Shown here: positions 7,123 through 15,307 of the stretch, piece by piece
Position numbering within the stretch: position 1 is the first letter of the stretch
Layout of the letters: every line of letters starts with the position of its first letter
Source of the DNA: Chthoniobacterales bacterium
GTDB taxonomy: Bacteria > Verrucomicrobiota > Verrucomicrobiia > Chthoniobacterales > UBA10450
DNA length: 35,006 nucleotides
Direction of reading: 5' to 3'
Assembly: GCA_013815325.1 (NCBI GenBank)
Contig: JACDGM010000048.1
Coordinates: 1 to 35,006 of the forward strand
Notes under the pieces: generated by a model
The model's input: the letters and a program-made list of their open reading frames with translations, nothing else
Databases searched by the model: none
What the model was told of the DNA's origin: nothing
Program-made: the position numbers and the translations under genes

Positions 7123-10008
7123 ATGCCGCCCCCCGAAGAACTAGCCCGCCAGAACATCGACGCGCTGCTTCAAAAGTGCGGCTGGCTGATCCAAGATTAC
7201 AAGAAGCTAGACCTATCCGCCGGCAAAGGCATCGCGATCCGCGAAGTGCGACTAAAGGAAGGCCGCTGCGATTACCTCCTGCTGATGGATCGCAAGCCCG
7301 TCGGTATCATCGAAGCCAAGAAAGCCGGTGTCACCCTTTCGAGCGTCGCCGATCAGTCCGGCCGCTACGCCGAAACCCTTCCCGACTTCCTGCGGGGCAA
7401 GCTTCCATTCCTCTACGAGTCCACCGGCATCGAGACCTTCTTCCGCGACGAGCGCGATCCGCACGCGCGCTCCCGCCGCGTCTTCGCCTTCCACCGTCCC
7501 GAAACCCTTACGAAGTGGCTGGAAGAACCGGACACTCTGCGCCACCGACTCGCTGAGATGCCATTCGCGCATCCTTACAATGGAGAAGGCGTCCGCGTCT
7601 GCCGCGTCGAAGCGATCACAAACCTCGAGCAATCCTTCGCCGAAGCGCAACCGCGCGCCCTCATCCAGATGGCCACCGGCGCCGGCAAAACCCTCACCGC
7701 CTGCGCCTTCACCTATCGCCTCATCAAACACGCCGGCGCGCGCAATGTCCTCTTCCTCGTCGACCGCGCCAATCTCGGCCGCCAGGCCCTCGCCGAGTTC
7801 CATCAATTCGCCACCCCGGACACCGGCCGCAAGTTCACCGAGCTCTACAACGTCCAGCACCTCACCTCGAACCACCTCGACCCCGTCGCGCGCGTCACCA
7901 TCTGCACCATTCAGCGCCTTTACGCCATGCTCCGCGGCGAAGAGCTGAACGAAGACATCGACGAGAAATCCGGCTTCGAGATCGCGAGCGCGCTCGCCGC
8001 GTCGCCGCCATCCCCCGGAAGTCAGGCTTCCAGCCTGACTCGGCCGACAGGCATCTTGCCGGTCGCCTCAACCGCAGACAGCAGGCTGGAAGCCCACTCG
8101 CCGAGACAGGCTGCAAGCCTATCCTCCGGACGCACCGTCGAAGTCGCCTACAACCCCGCCATCCCCATCGAGACCTTCGACTTCATCATCGCCGATGAAT
8201 GCCATCGCTCCATCTACAACCTCTGGCGGCAGGTCCTCGAATACTTCGACGCTTTCCTCATCGGCCTCACCGCCACGCCGGGCAAACAAGCCATCGGCTT
8301 CTTTAATAAGAACCTCGTCAGCGAATATCCGCACGAGCGCGCCGTCGCCGATGGCGCCAACGTCGGCTACGACGTTTACCGCATCCGCACCCAGGTCACC
8401 GAGCAGGGCGGCACAATTGAAAAGGGTCTATTCGTCGATCGCCGCCACAAGAAGACGCGAAGGTTGCGGTGGGAACAACTCGACGACGACCTCACCTTCA
8501 CCGCGAAGGAACTCGATCGCTCGATCGTGGTGAAGGATCAGATTCGCACCGTCCTGCAAGCTTTTCGCGAAGCGCTCCCAGAGCTATTCCCCGGTCGCTC
8601 GCTCGTTCCGAAGACCCTCATCTTTTGCAAAGACGACTCCCACGCGGAGGACGTCGTCCACATCTGCCGTGAAGTCTTCGGCAAAGGCAACGACTTCTGC
8701 AAGAAGATCACCTACCAATCAAAGCATCCCGAGACCGGCAAGCCGGCGAACGGCGAGCAACTCATCCAGGAGTTCCGGCTGTCGCCGCAACTCCGCATCG
8801 CCGTCACCGTCGACATGATCGCCACCGGCACCGACGTAAAGCCGCTCGAGTGCCTCGTCTTTCTGCGCGACGTGCGCAGTCGCGTCTATTTCGAGCAGAT
8901 GAAAGGCCGCGGCACGCGCGTGCTTTCGCCGACCGATCTGCAAGCGGTCTCCGGCGCCGAAGCGCAGGCCAAGACCCATTTCGTCATCGTCGATGCCGTT
9001 GGCGTCTGCGAGAGCGACAAGACCGATTCGCGCCCGCTCGATAAGAAACCGACCGAGAAACTGGAAAGCATTCTTCTCGGCATCGCGCTCGGAAAACGCG
9101 ACGAAGATACCCTCACGACTCTGGCCTCACGTCTGGCCCGCTTGGAACAAGCGCTCGATGAAACCGAGAAATCGTACATCACCACAGTGACCGGCGGCAA
9201 GACCCTGTCCGAAATGGCCCGCGCGCTTCTCCAATCCGTCGATCCCGACGCCATCGCCGAGAAAGCTGCGGCCAAGGCCGGAGTAGAAGCGCACGAAGTC
9301 TCCCCCGAAGATCTTGAGAAGGCGCGTGGAGCTCTAGTTATGGAAGCGTGTTCGCCCTTCGATAAGGAGGTGGTGCGCACAACGATCGCAGATGTGAAGA
9401 AGCAGAGCGAACAAACGATCGACGTCACCACCATCGACTCAGTGATCGACAAAGGCTTCGACGCCGCGGCCAAAGACAAAGCCGAAAGCCTGGTCAAATC
9501 CTTCCGCGACTACATCGCTGAGCACCAGAGCGTGATCGACGCCCTCCAGATCCTATACAGCCGGCCCTACAAACTGCGCCTCACCGAGCCGATGCTGAAG
9601 GAGCTGGAAAAGAAACTCCGCGAAAACCATGCCGCCTGGACCGAGGACCGGTTGTGGGATGCATTTGCTGTGACCGCGCCCGGCAAGGTCAAAGGCCGCT
9701 CCCAGGCCGGCCGTTTCGCCGACCTCGTCGCGCTTGTCCGCTTCGCGCTTGAACAACAAACGGTCCTTACCCCCTTCGCCGATTCCGTCTCCGAGCGCTT
9801 CAACGAATGGCTTATGGACAAAGCCAAAGCCGGAATTGTCTTCACCTCCGAACAACTCGCCTGGCTCCACCTCATGCGCGACCAGATCGCTACCTCGATC
9901 ACAATCGAAAGAGATGACCTCGACCATCGCCTTTCAGTCAGCGCGGCGGACTGGGAAAAGCGCACGAGCTTTTCGGCGAGCAATTGCCCAGACTGCTCGA
10001 AGAGCTAA
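7123..10008 (+). CDS. hsdR: Type I restriction enzyme R subunit (EcoEI-like), C-terminus frameshifted
   Basis: This is the motor and nuclease subunit of a Type I R-M complex, about 961 residues as read. The nuclease motif is D50 and 'IIEAKK' (E64, K66). The helicase has Walker A 'MATGAGKT' (K189), 'ADECHRS' (D358), 'GLTATP', 'TGTDVKPLECLVFLRDV' and 'QMKGRGTR'. The C-terminal part matches the EcoEI_R_C type. ATG 7123 is chosen because the upstream frame has no homologous look. Two oddities: residues about 300-334, between Walker A and DECH, are encoded by a cluster of REP-like palindromes (8020-8123). Also, one base appears lost near 9929-9932: the third frame from 9930 reads 'FSQRGGLGKAHELFGEQLPR' and on to a stop at 10026-10028, the expected family C-terminus. 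It is the first gene of the co-directional island. Confidence 0.9.
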   Translation: MPPPEELARQNIDALLQKCGWLIQDYKKLDLSAGKGIAIREVRLKEGRCDYLLLMDRKPVGIIEAKKAGVTLSSVADQSGRYAETLPDFLRGKLPFLYESTGIETFFRDERDPHARSRRVFAFHRPETLTKWLEEPDTLRHRLAEMPFAHPYNGEGVRVCRVEAITNLEQSFAEAQPRALIQMATGAGKTLTACAFTYRLIKHAGARNVLFLVDRANLGRQALAEFHQFATPDTGRKFTELYNVQHLTSNHLDPVARVTICTIQRLYAMLRGEELNEDIDEKSGFEIASALAASPPSPGSQASSLTRPTGILPVASTADSRLEAHSPRQAASLSSGRTVEVAYNPAIPIETFDFIIADECHRSIYNLWRQVLEYFDAFLIGLTATPGKQAIGFFNKNLVSEYPHERAVADGANVGYDVYRIRTQVTEQGGTIEKGLFVDRRHKKTRRLRWEQLDDDLTFTAKELDRSIVVKDQIRTVLQAFREALPELFPGRSLVPKTLIFCKDDSHAEDVVHICREVFGKGNDFCKKITYQSKHPETGKPANGEQLIQEFRLSPQLRIAVTVDMIATGTDVKPLECLVFLRDVRSRVYFEQMKGRGTRVLSPTDLQAVSGAEAQAKTHFVIVDAVGVCESDKTDSRPLDKKPTEKLESILLGIALGKRDEDTLTTLASRLARLEQALDETEKSYITTVTGGKTLSEMARALLQSVDPDAIAEKAAAKAGVEAHEVSPEDLEKARGALVMEACSPFDKEVVRTTIADVKKQSEQTIDVTTIDSVIDKGFDAAAKDKAESLVKSFRDYIAEHQSVIDALQILYSRPYKLRLTEPMLKELEKKLRENHAAWTEDRLWDAFAVTAPGKVKGRSQAGRFADLVALVRFALEQQTVLTPFADSVSERFNEWLMDKAKAGIVFTSEQLAWLHLMRDQIATSITIERDDLDHRLSVSAADWEKRTSFSASNCPDCSKS
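8020..8123. repeat. Cluster of four REP-like palindromes inside hsdR
   Basis: Four small palindromes lie in tandem within the coding sequence. They are AGTCAGGCT-TCC-AGCCTGACT (8020-8040, perfect), CGACAGGCA-TCT-TGCCGGTCG (8045-8065, 8 of 9), AGGCT-GGA-AGCC (8083-8094) and AGGCT-GCA-AGCCT (8108-8120). All have 3-base loops. The insert is in frame, adding a Ser/Ala/Pro-rich stretch to HsdR. Such units are normally intergenic. Confidence 0.75.
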
Positions 10009-10037
10009 ACGCGACGTTGGCGGCTTGATGCGCCAAC

Positions 10038-10049
10038 ATCAAATTTGAT
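10038..10049. promoter_or_regulatory. Candidate HigA operator palindrome
   Basis: ATCAAATTTGAT is a perfect 12-bp palindrome 11 bases before the higB start, in the short gap after hsdR. XRE antitoxins bind such sites to autoregulate. AT-rich sequence here contrasts with the surrounding GC-rich genes. The binding role is inferred from position. Confidence 0.4.
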
Positions 10050-10060
10050 GTAGCAGCGCC

Positions 10061-10414
10061 ATGGAGTTCACCGTAGAGTTCTACGAAACGGAGGCCGGGA
10101 AGTGTCCCGTGCGCGACTTTCTCTTGAAACTCAAAACCAGCGATCCAGACGACTTCGCCGCGGTCGCGGCGGGCTTGGCCAAACTGCGCCATCGCCAGTA
10201 TCACCGCGAGCCTCTCACCAAGGCTCTCAGTGGCGGCCTCTTTGAACTTCGTCACGTTGGCAAACTCAACACCCGCGTCCTTTGGTTCTTTCAGAGAGGG
10301 CGCCGCATCGTAGCGGTTCACGGCCTTCGCAACAAAGGTCAGGCCATTCCGTCGCAGGACTTGGAAACCGCGCGCTCACGGATGCGCGACTGGCTGGAAA
10401 GACACGGATCATGA
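10061..10414 (+). CDS. higB: HigB/Gp49-family toxin (RelE superfamily)
   Basis: This 117-residue protein resembles phage Gp49-like/HigB toxins, ribosome-dependent mRNA interferases of the RelE fold. Visible features are 'EFYETEAGKCPVRDFL' at the start, 'LFELRH' near residue 62 and 'NTRVLWFFQRGRRIVAVHGL' near residue 71. The central conserved 'LFELR...RVLWF...IVAVHGLRNKGQ' pattern is characteristic. Its stop overlaps the start of the XRE antitoxin gene (ATGA), the usual toxin-first HigBA order. It starts 52 bases after the hsdR stop as read and 32 after the restored hsdR stop, so it may share the transcript. TA pairs in R-M loci may stabilise them; this is inference. Confidence 0.85.
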   Translation: MEFTVEFYETEAGKCPVRDFLLKLKTSDPDDFAAVAAGLAKLRHRQYHREPLTKALSGGLFELRHVGKLNTRVLWFFQRGRRIVAVHGLRNKGQAIPSQDLETARSRMRDWLERHGS

Positions 10415-10770
10415 GCAAGACAAACTTCGATCGATTCCTCGAAGAACAACTCCGCGACCCGGACTTCGCCGAGCGCTTCAAGGCCGCTGGGGAAGCATGG
10501 GACGTAGCGCTGCAAATTACGCGCCTGCGTGAGGAAGCGGGTGTCTCTCAGAAGGAACTCGCAGAACGCCTCGACACCACTCAGCAGCAGATCAGCCGTC
10601 TTGAGTCGCCATCATACGAAGGCCACTCGCTTAGCATGCTCCGCCGAGTTGCCGCCGCACTCCACGCCCGCGTGCGCGTCGTAATCGAACCACTGCCGAA
10701 GGCGGAGAAGAGCGCGGTTGTGCGCGAAGAACCTGCCTCTTACAAATCGACTCGCCGCAAAAGATCGTGA
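10411..10770 (+). CDS. higA: HigA-like XRE-family antitoxin
   Basis: This 119-residue protein has a helix-turn-helix of the XRE/Cro type at about residues 36-75: 'RLREEAGVSQKELAERLDTT' then 'QQQISRLES'. The ATG at 10411 overlaps the toxin's TGA. HigA antitoxins bind HigB and repress the operon; the region upstream of higB (10009-10060) would be the operator, where 'GCGCCAACATCAAATTTGAT' contains a short ATCAAATTTGAT palindrome (10038-10049). The C-terminal tail is basic (STRRKRS). A frame running back to 10282 is out of register with the toxin gene and is not the real start. Confidence 0.88.
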   Translation: MSKTNFDRFLEEQLRDPDFAERFKAAGEAWDVALQITRLREEAGVSQKELAERLDTTQQQISRLESPSYEGHSLSMLRRVAAALHARVRVVIEPLPKAEKSAVVREEPASYKSTRRKRS

Positions 10771-10812
10771 CCTACCCTTCCTAATTCATAGTTCGTCCTT
10801 CAACCTTTCTCC

Positions 10813-11012
10813 GTGACCTTCGATCTGCAAAAGATGCTTGAAAGCAAACGGCCTATCGCGTCCGCCTGGCCGCTCTGCCTATCGGGGAAAAGTTACGAAT
10901 GCTCGATGCTCTGTGCGAACGCCACCGAAGTATTCGAGGTCGCGCGACTGCTTCGGCCTCGACCAGACTTCGCGAAGAGTCAAACGAGGCTTACGACAAA
11001 CACAAGGAGTGA
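10813..11012 (+). pseudogene. Small conserved protein, frameshifted
   Basis: A GTG at 10813 opens 'MTFDLQKMLESKRP'. One base seems missing at about 10852-10853, after which the third frame reads 'YRVRLAALPIGEKLRMLDAL' and then 'CERHRSIRG', to a TGA at 11010-11012. The joined product (about 66 residues, charged and helical) has the look of a small protein often seen beside restriction or toxin-antitoxin genes, but I cannot name a family. Neither single frame gives a sensible protein across the whole stretch, which supports the frameshift. Confidence 0.5.
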
Positions 11013-11075
11013 GAACGCAAAAACAAGATCACAGCCCCGAGTCCCACGGCATGATTCGCTGAACCACAACTACGT

Positions 11076-11954
11076 ATGAAAACATGCTTTGTTTCAGCTC
11101 CCGTTACAGTGGATCTGAGCGTCCTCAAATCCGCACTGGAGGCAGAAGGGATCAAACCGATTTTGCCGTTCGAGCTCGATATCCGCGGCGCTAACTTCCG
11201 CGAGCAGATTGAAAAGGCTATTAAGAAGGCAACGCTGTTCATCGCGGTAATTTCCAGCGACGCCGAAAACTTGAACGTCCTGTTCGAGCTAGGTTACGCC
11301 TCCGCGTCGCGGAAACGGATTGCCGTGATCCAAGACCGGGACTTCGAACTGCCACCGAATATCAGCGGATTCCCAGTGGTTAAATGCAAGATAGATGACG
11401 AGAACGAACTCCGTGCCTTCTTAAAGCAGTTCTCACGGCAGCAGAAAAGTTCGGCTACCAGATCGTCGGAGCTGGCAAAGACCAGGCCCCTTTCCGGCCG
11501 CGCGAAGCAAATGGTCGCGCATTTGAAGGCGCTAGGACAGCGGGCCACCGAGAAGGAACTCGAGTCTGTCCTAGTCGACGCGCTTCGTGAATCGGGCATA
11601 CGCGTTATTGCGGAATCCTCAGCTCGTGACAAAGGCTATGATTTCGCACTCTGGATCGACGAACTCGAATACCCCATCGGAAATCCAGTCTTGGTAGAGC
11701 TTAAGAGTAATCTCAAGCTACCGACCGCCAGAGCGCTGAGAACTAACTTTCTCGCTCAAAGGGAAACTGCCGTCGGTAAAGCGCTTTTAGTCGTGTATCT
11801 GTCAGGCCCCCCAGATTCTGATCTCCGCCACCTACAGACTGGTGCGCCGCTTGTCCTCTTCGTGTCCGCAAGCCGTCTGCTCTCAGCGTTGGAAGATCAC
11901 TCGCTGGCCCAATTCGTTCGAACCGAGCGCAACAAATTAGCCCACGGCGTGTAG
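11076..11954 (+). CDS. TIR-like domain fused to PD-(D/E)XK nuclease; candidate defence effector
   Basis: This 292-residue protein shows two parts. Residues 1-120 form an alternating beta/alpha domain of the TIR / TIR-like / nucleoside-deoxyribosyltransferase type: 'CFVSAP' strand, 'KSALEAEGIKPIL', 'ATLFIAVIS', then 'NVLFELGYASASRKRIAVI', whose Glu (E71) sits where NAD-cleaving TIR and NDT enzymes keep their catalytic acid. After a Ser/Lys-rich linker, residues about 155-275 look like a restriction-endonuclease fold: 'LVDALRESGIRV', 'DKGYDF' (D189) and 'PVLVELKS' (E208, K210), the D...ExK signature. It is separated by one base from the next nuclease gene, so the two are surely co-expressed. 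Enzymatic activities are inferred from motifs. NADase, sensor or nucleotide-binding roles for the first domain are all possible. Confidence 0.6.
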   Translation: MKTCFVSAPVTVDLSVLKSALEAEGIKPILPFELDIRGANFREQIEKAIKKATLFIAVISSDAENLNVLFELGYASASRKRIAVIQDRDFELPPNISGFPVVKCKIDDENELRAFLKQFSRQQKSSATRSSELAKTRPLSGRAKQMVAHLKALGQRATEKELESVLVDALRESGIRVIAESSARDKGYDFALWIDELEYPIGNPVLVELKSNLKLPTARALRTNFLAQRETAVGKALLVVYLSGPPDSDLRHLQTGAPLVLFVSASRLLSALEDHSLAQFVRTERNKLAHGV

Positions 11955-11955
11955 C

Positions 11956-12492
11956 ATGGCCACCCTCTCAAAAAAGAAAATGCAGTTGTACTTCGACCGC
12001 TCGAAGCGCGCACGCAAGGCGGCAAACAAAGGCAAGATTTTTGAGGACTTGGTCTGTTATGTTGCCAAGTCTGTCCCGGGTATCTCCATTCGAAAACGAA
12101 ACAAACTCAATCCTTATCATTCCGAGGAGATCGACGTAGGGCTCTGGAATGAAAGGGTGCCTGCTGGCTTCCATTTTCTTCCCAATACGATTCTTATCGA
12201 GGCTAAGAATTGGTCCTCGCCGGTCGGAGCCAAAGAGGTCACGAGCTTCATTGCGAAACTTGAAGCGCGGGGTCTCGAGTTCGGCTTCCTGGTCGCGCTA
12301 AATGGGGTTACCGGCGAAGGAGCCGAAATCCGGGCAGCGAAAGACATAATTCGATTTGCCCTTGCGAAGAAAGTCCGGCTGATCGTCTTAAAAAAGACCG
12401 ACATAGAGAAATTCAAGTCCGGCAAAGATTTTGTTGAACTTGTAAAGGAGAGGCTATGCGAACTCGCAGCCAGCGGTACGCAATTCGACTAG
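11956..12492 (+). CDS. PD-(D/E)XK restriction endonuclease-like protein
   Basis: This 178-residue protein has a compact nuclease pattern: 'NKGKIFEDLV' (E30), 'SEEIDVGLW' (D60), 'NTILIEAKNW' (E82, K84) and 'LVALNGVTGE' near residue 112. This is the E...D...ExK order of Mrr-like and other restriction endonuclease folds. The basic N-terminus (KKK...RSKRARKAANKGK) may contact DNA. It begins one base after the TIR-like/nuclease fusion gene and its 3' end overlaps hsdS by 37 bases. It therefore sits in a coupled three-gene run. Unlike a Type II enzyme it has no dedicated adjacent methylase. Whether it partners the upstream fusion or HsdS is unknown. Confidence 0.65.
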   Translation: MATLSKKKMQLYFDRSKRARKAANKGKIFEDLVCYVAKSVPGISIRKRNKLNPYHSEEIDVGLWNERVPAGFHFLPNTILIEAKNWSSPVGAKEVTSFIAKLEARGLEFGFLVALNGVTGEGAEIRAAKDIIRFALAKKVRLIVLKKTDIEKFKSGKDFVELVKERLCELAASGTQFD

Positions 12493-13904
12493 TGAACACC
12501 TCAGTCCAGTTAACCGACGAGCTAACTACATTCCCGCTTGGCGCAGTTGTCGACATCAATCCACGCCCTAGCAACGGCGAACTCGAGGATGATTCTTTGG
12601 CGTCGTTTGTTCCAATGAAGTGCGTGGAGGAAGAGAGCGGTCGGTTTGAACCTCTAGGGGATCGAAAAGTGGCGGAGGTTCGCAAAGGCTACACGCCGTT
12701 TCGCGATGGCGACGTCATCTTCGCCAAGGTTACTCCTTGCATGGAGAACGGAAAAGCTGCCGTGATGAAAGGGCTAACTAACGGCGTCGGATTCGGTTCA
12801 ACCGAATTTTTCGCGTTGCGTCCATCTGCCCGGATCGATGCAAACTACCTCCTTCATTTTCTTTTGCAGCGGAGCTTTCGGCAGCAAGCGGCTAGAAATA
12901 TGACCGGCGCTGTCGGCCTGAGGCGAGTGCCTAAGTCTTACTTAGAACAGCAGCAGATTCCGCTACCACCGATCGACCAACAACAACGCATTGTAGCGGC
13001 GATTGAGAAGCAATTCACGCGGCTCGAAGCGGGAGTGGCGGCGCTGCGGCGGGTGCAGGCCAACCTCAAACGTTATCGCGCCGCCGTTCTCAAAGCTGCG
13101 TGCGAAGGCCGCCTCGTCCCCACCGAAGCCGACCTCTGCAAAACCCGAAATCAGAAAGGGGAATTTGAAACCGGCGAAGCACTGCTCGCCTGCATCCTCA
13201 CGGAGCGTCGAGCAAATTGGAAGGGCAAGGGCCGTGGCCAATACCAGGAACCTGCCACGCCCGTCACCACGCAGCTCGGCCGGCTGCCAGAAGGATGGAC
13301 ATGGGCGACCGTCGAGCAACTTTCGACGCGAGTTCAATACGGTAGTTCCGAAAAAACGAATGGAGATTCAACCGGTGTTCCCGTTCTACGAATGGGGAAC
13401 ATCCAAGACGGGATGTTTGACTTCGATTCCTTGAAGTATCTTCCGAATGCTCATGACGAATTCCCTGAGTTGTTACTCGCGAAAGGCGATTTGCTCTTCA
13501 ATCGGACGAACAGCGCCGAGCTGGTTGGTAAAACGGCAGTGTTCAAAGGCGCTCCCGACCCGTGCTCATTCGCTTCGTATCTGATTCGAGTTCGGTTTGG
13601 AGAAGGCTGCATTCCCGACTTCGTCAGCTATTTCATCAACTCGATTCTCGGTCGCGCTTGGATTGCAGGTGTGGTTAGCCAACAGGTTGGACAGGCAAAC
13701 GTGAACGGCACGAAGCTCCAAGCCCTCGCGATCCCGCTTCCACCTTTCGCTGAACAACAGCGCATCGTCGCTGAGGTGGAGCGGCGGCTGTCGGTGATCG
13801 AGGAAGTGGAAGCGGTGATTGCGGCCAACCTCCAGCGCGTCGACCGACTCCGCCAATCGATCCTCAAACAGGCGATCTCAACCACAGACGCCAAATTTTC
13901 TTAA
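12456..13904 (+). CDS. hsdS: Type I restriction-modification specificity subunit S
   Basis: This 482-residue DNA-recognition subunit has two target-recognition domains (about residues 25-175 and 275-425). Each is followed by a coiled-coil spacer: 'QQQRIVAAIEKQFTRLEAGV' near 177 and 'EQQRIVAEVERRLSVIEEVE' near 433. Conserved 'IPLPPIDQQQRIV' and 'IPLPPFAEQQRIV' occur at the end of each half, typical of HsdS. ATG 12456 has a strong ribosome site (AAAGGAG, 5 bases before). A GTG at 12492, overlapping the upstream stop, is an alternative. With HsdM and HsdR it determines the methylation and restriction site. The two halves differ, so the site should be bipartite and asymmetric. Confidence 0.92.
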   Translation: MRTRSQRYAIRLVNTSVQLTDELTTFPLGAVVDINPRPSNGELEDDSLASFVPMKCVEEESGRFEPLGDRKVAEVRKGYTPFRDGDVIFAKVTPCMENGKAAVMKGLTNGVGFGSTEFFALRPSARIDANYLLHFLLQRSFRQQAARNMTGAVGLRRVPKSYLEQQQIPLPPIDQQQRIVAAIEKQFTRLEAGVAALRRVQANLKRYRAAVLKAACEGRLVPTEADLCKTRNQKGEFETGEALLACILTERRANWKGKGRGQYQEPATPVTTQLGRLPEGWTWATVEQLSTRVQYGSSEKTNGDSTGVPVLRMGNIQDGMFDFDSLKYLPNAHDEFPELLLAKGDLLFNRTNSAELVGKTAVFKGAPDPCSFASYLIRVRFGEGCIPDFVSYFINSILGRAWIAGVVSQQVGQANVNGTKLQALAIPLPPFAEQQRIVAEVERRLSVIEEVEAVIAANLQRVDRLRQSILKQAISTTDAKFS

Positions 13905-13918
13905 CTGCCGCCCATCCT

Positions 13919-15286
13919 ATGCCTACCACGAAACCATTACCCGTCGAACACCTGAAACTTGATCTGCGCAATTTTCGAACAGTCAAACAGCGTAGCGAGT
14001 CGAAAGCTGTATCGGCGCTAATCTCAATAGAACCGGACCGGTTCTGGGCGTTAGCGGAAAGCCTACTGAACGATGGCTATCATCCGACCGAAAATATCAT
14101 TGTTTTAAGTTCCAGTAAGGGAGGCTCGGACTGGTTGGTGAAGGAAGGAAACCGGCGAGTAGCGGTACTCAAACTAGCGTTCGGACACGTAACCAAACAC
14201 GGATTGAATATCCCGAGCCATATCGAGACGGCGATCGCCGCTTTGACCGACGATTGGAAAACAGCCAACCAGAGCATCCCTTGCGCAATATACGACGCCC
14301 AAGAAGCAGACCTTGTCGATCGCATCGTAACCCTTACACATGGTAAGGGGGAAAAGGCTGGGCGAAGCAACTGGAACGCTGTCGCGCGAGCGCGTCATAA
14401 CAGAAACGGTGGAGAAAGCGAGCCGGCGCTCGACCTCCTAGAAAAGTACGTCAAAGAGGGGCGAAACCTCACCCCCCAGCAGGCGGAAAGGTGGAGTGGT
14501 GTTTTTCCTCTTTCGGTTTTGGACGAAGCGATCAAGAGGCTATCTCCGCGATTCGGCGCCGCCTCTACCCGCGACCTCGTGAAAGCGTACCCGGGCAAGG
14601 TGTCCAAGCGAACGGCTTTGGAAAGCGTTTTGCATGATATCGGCCTTGAGAATCTCACGTTCACGATAATCCGAAGCAAAACTGAAGATTTCGGTGAAGT
14701 CCGATACGGACTGCCTGCCCCGCCAGCTGCATCAAGTTCTGCCGCCGCGGCCGGCACGACTTCCACGGCAACCACTTCTCCGTCGCAACCCGCCGTTAAA
14801 AAGCTGGCCGCGGTCTCCGTCAATGACCCACGTGCTGTGATTAGGGCACTACGAAACTTTCAACCAAAGGGAAACAATCGCGAGAAGGTCGTAACACTTC
14901 TAGACGAAGCACGGACACTCAAACTGAACAAGCATCCGCACGCTTTTTGTTTCTTGCTTCGCAGCATGTTCGAAATCTCGGCGAAAGCTTACTGCGCAGA
15001 TCACGGCGCGGCCGGCGGTCCGCAAACAACCAAGGCCGACGGCAAAGACAAACGATTGGTAGAGGTGCTGAGAGACATCACAAACCACCTAACGAAGAAT
15101 AAAAAGGATACCGCGATGACGAAGCTCCTCCATGGCGCAATGACCGAGCTCGCGAAAAGTGAGGGACTACTTTCTGTCACTTCAATGAACCAGCTCGTTC
15201 ATAACCCAAATTTTTCGGTCGATGCAACACACATCTGCACTTTGTTCGCCAACGTCTTTCCTTTGCTCGATGCAATGAACGTCTGA
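13919..15286 (+). CDS. ParB/Srx-like N-terminal domain protein of unknown role
   Basis: This 455-residue protein opens like ParB-fold nucleases: 'LDLRNFRT' near residue 15, 'LAESLLNDGYHPTENIIVL' near 46, and 'WLVKEGNRRVAVLKLAFG' near 72, which matches the 'GxRRxxA' substrate/CTP-binding motif region. A low-complexity Ala/Ser/Thr/Pro linker (about 264-295) separates a helical C-terminal domain with 'FCFLLRSMFEISAKAYC' and 'SVTSMNQLVHNPNF'. The latter loosely recalls HEPN-type domains but lacks a clear R-X4-6-H, so that is only a suggestion. It lies 14 bases after hsdS and 21 before the methylase gene, within the island, which suggests a defence role rather than chromosome segregation; no ParA is present. 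Confidence 0.6.
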   Translation: MPTTKPLPVEHLKLDLRNFRTVKQRSESKAVSALISIEPDRFWALAESLLNDGYHPTENIIVLSSSKGGSDWLVKEGNRRVAVLKLAFGHVTKHGLNIPSHIETAIAALTDDWKTANQSIPCAIYDAQEADLVDRIVTLTHGKGEKAGRSNWNAVARARHNRNGGESEPALDLLEKYVKEGRNLTPQQAERWSGVFPLSVLDEAIKRLSPRFGAASTRDLVKAYPGKVSKRTALESVLHDIGLENLTFTIIRSKTEDFGEVRYGLPAPPAASSSAAAAGTTSTATTSPSQPAVKKLAAVSVNDPRAVIRALRNFQPKGNNREKVVTLLDEARTLKLNKHPHAFCFLLRSMFEISAKAYCADHGAAGGPQTTKADGKDKRLVEVLRDITNHLTKNKKDTAMTKLLHGAMTELAKSEGLLSVTSMNQLVHNPNFSVDATHICTLFANVFPLLDAMNV

Positions 15287-15307
15287 CCCAAACAAAGAGG
15301 GATTGAC

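Noticed and set aside
15088..15095. Motif copy inside the island as evidence against foreign origin
   Set aside because: Only the 8-base core CCTAACGA is present (ACCTAACGA); one near-match in 14.4 kb is expected by chance.
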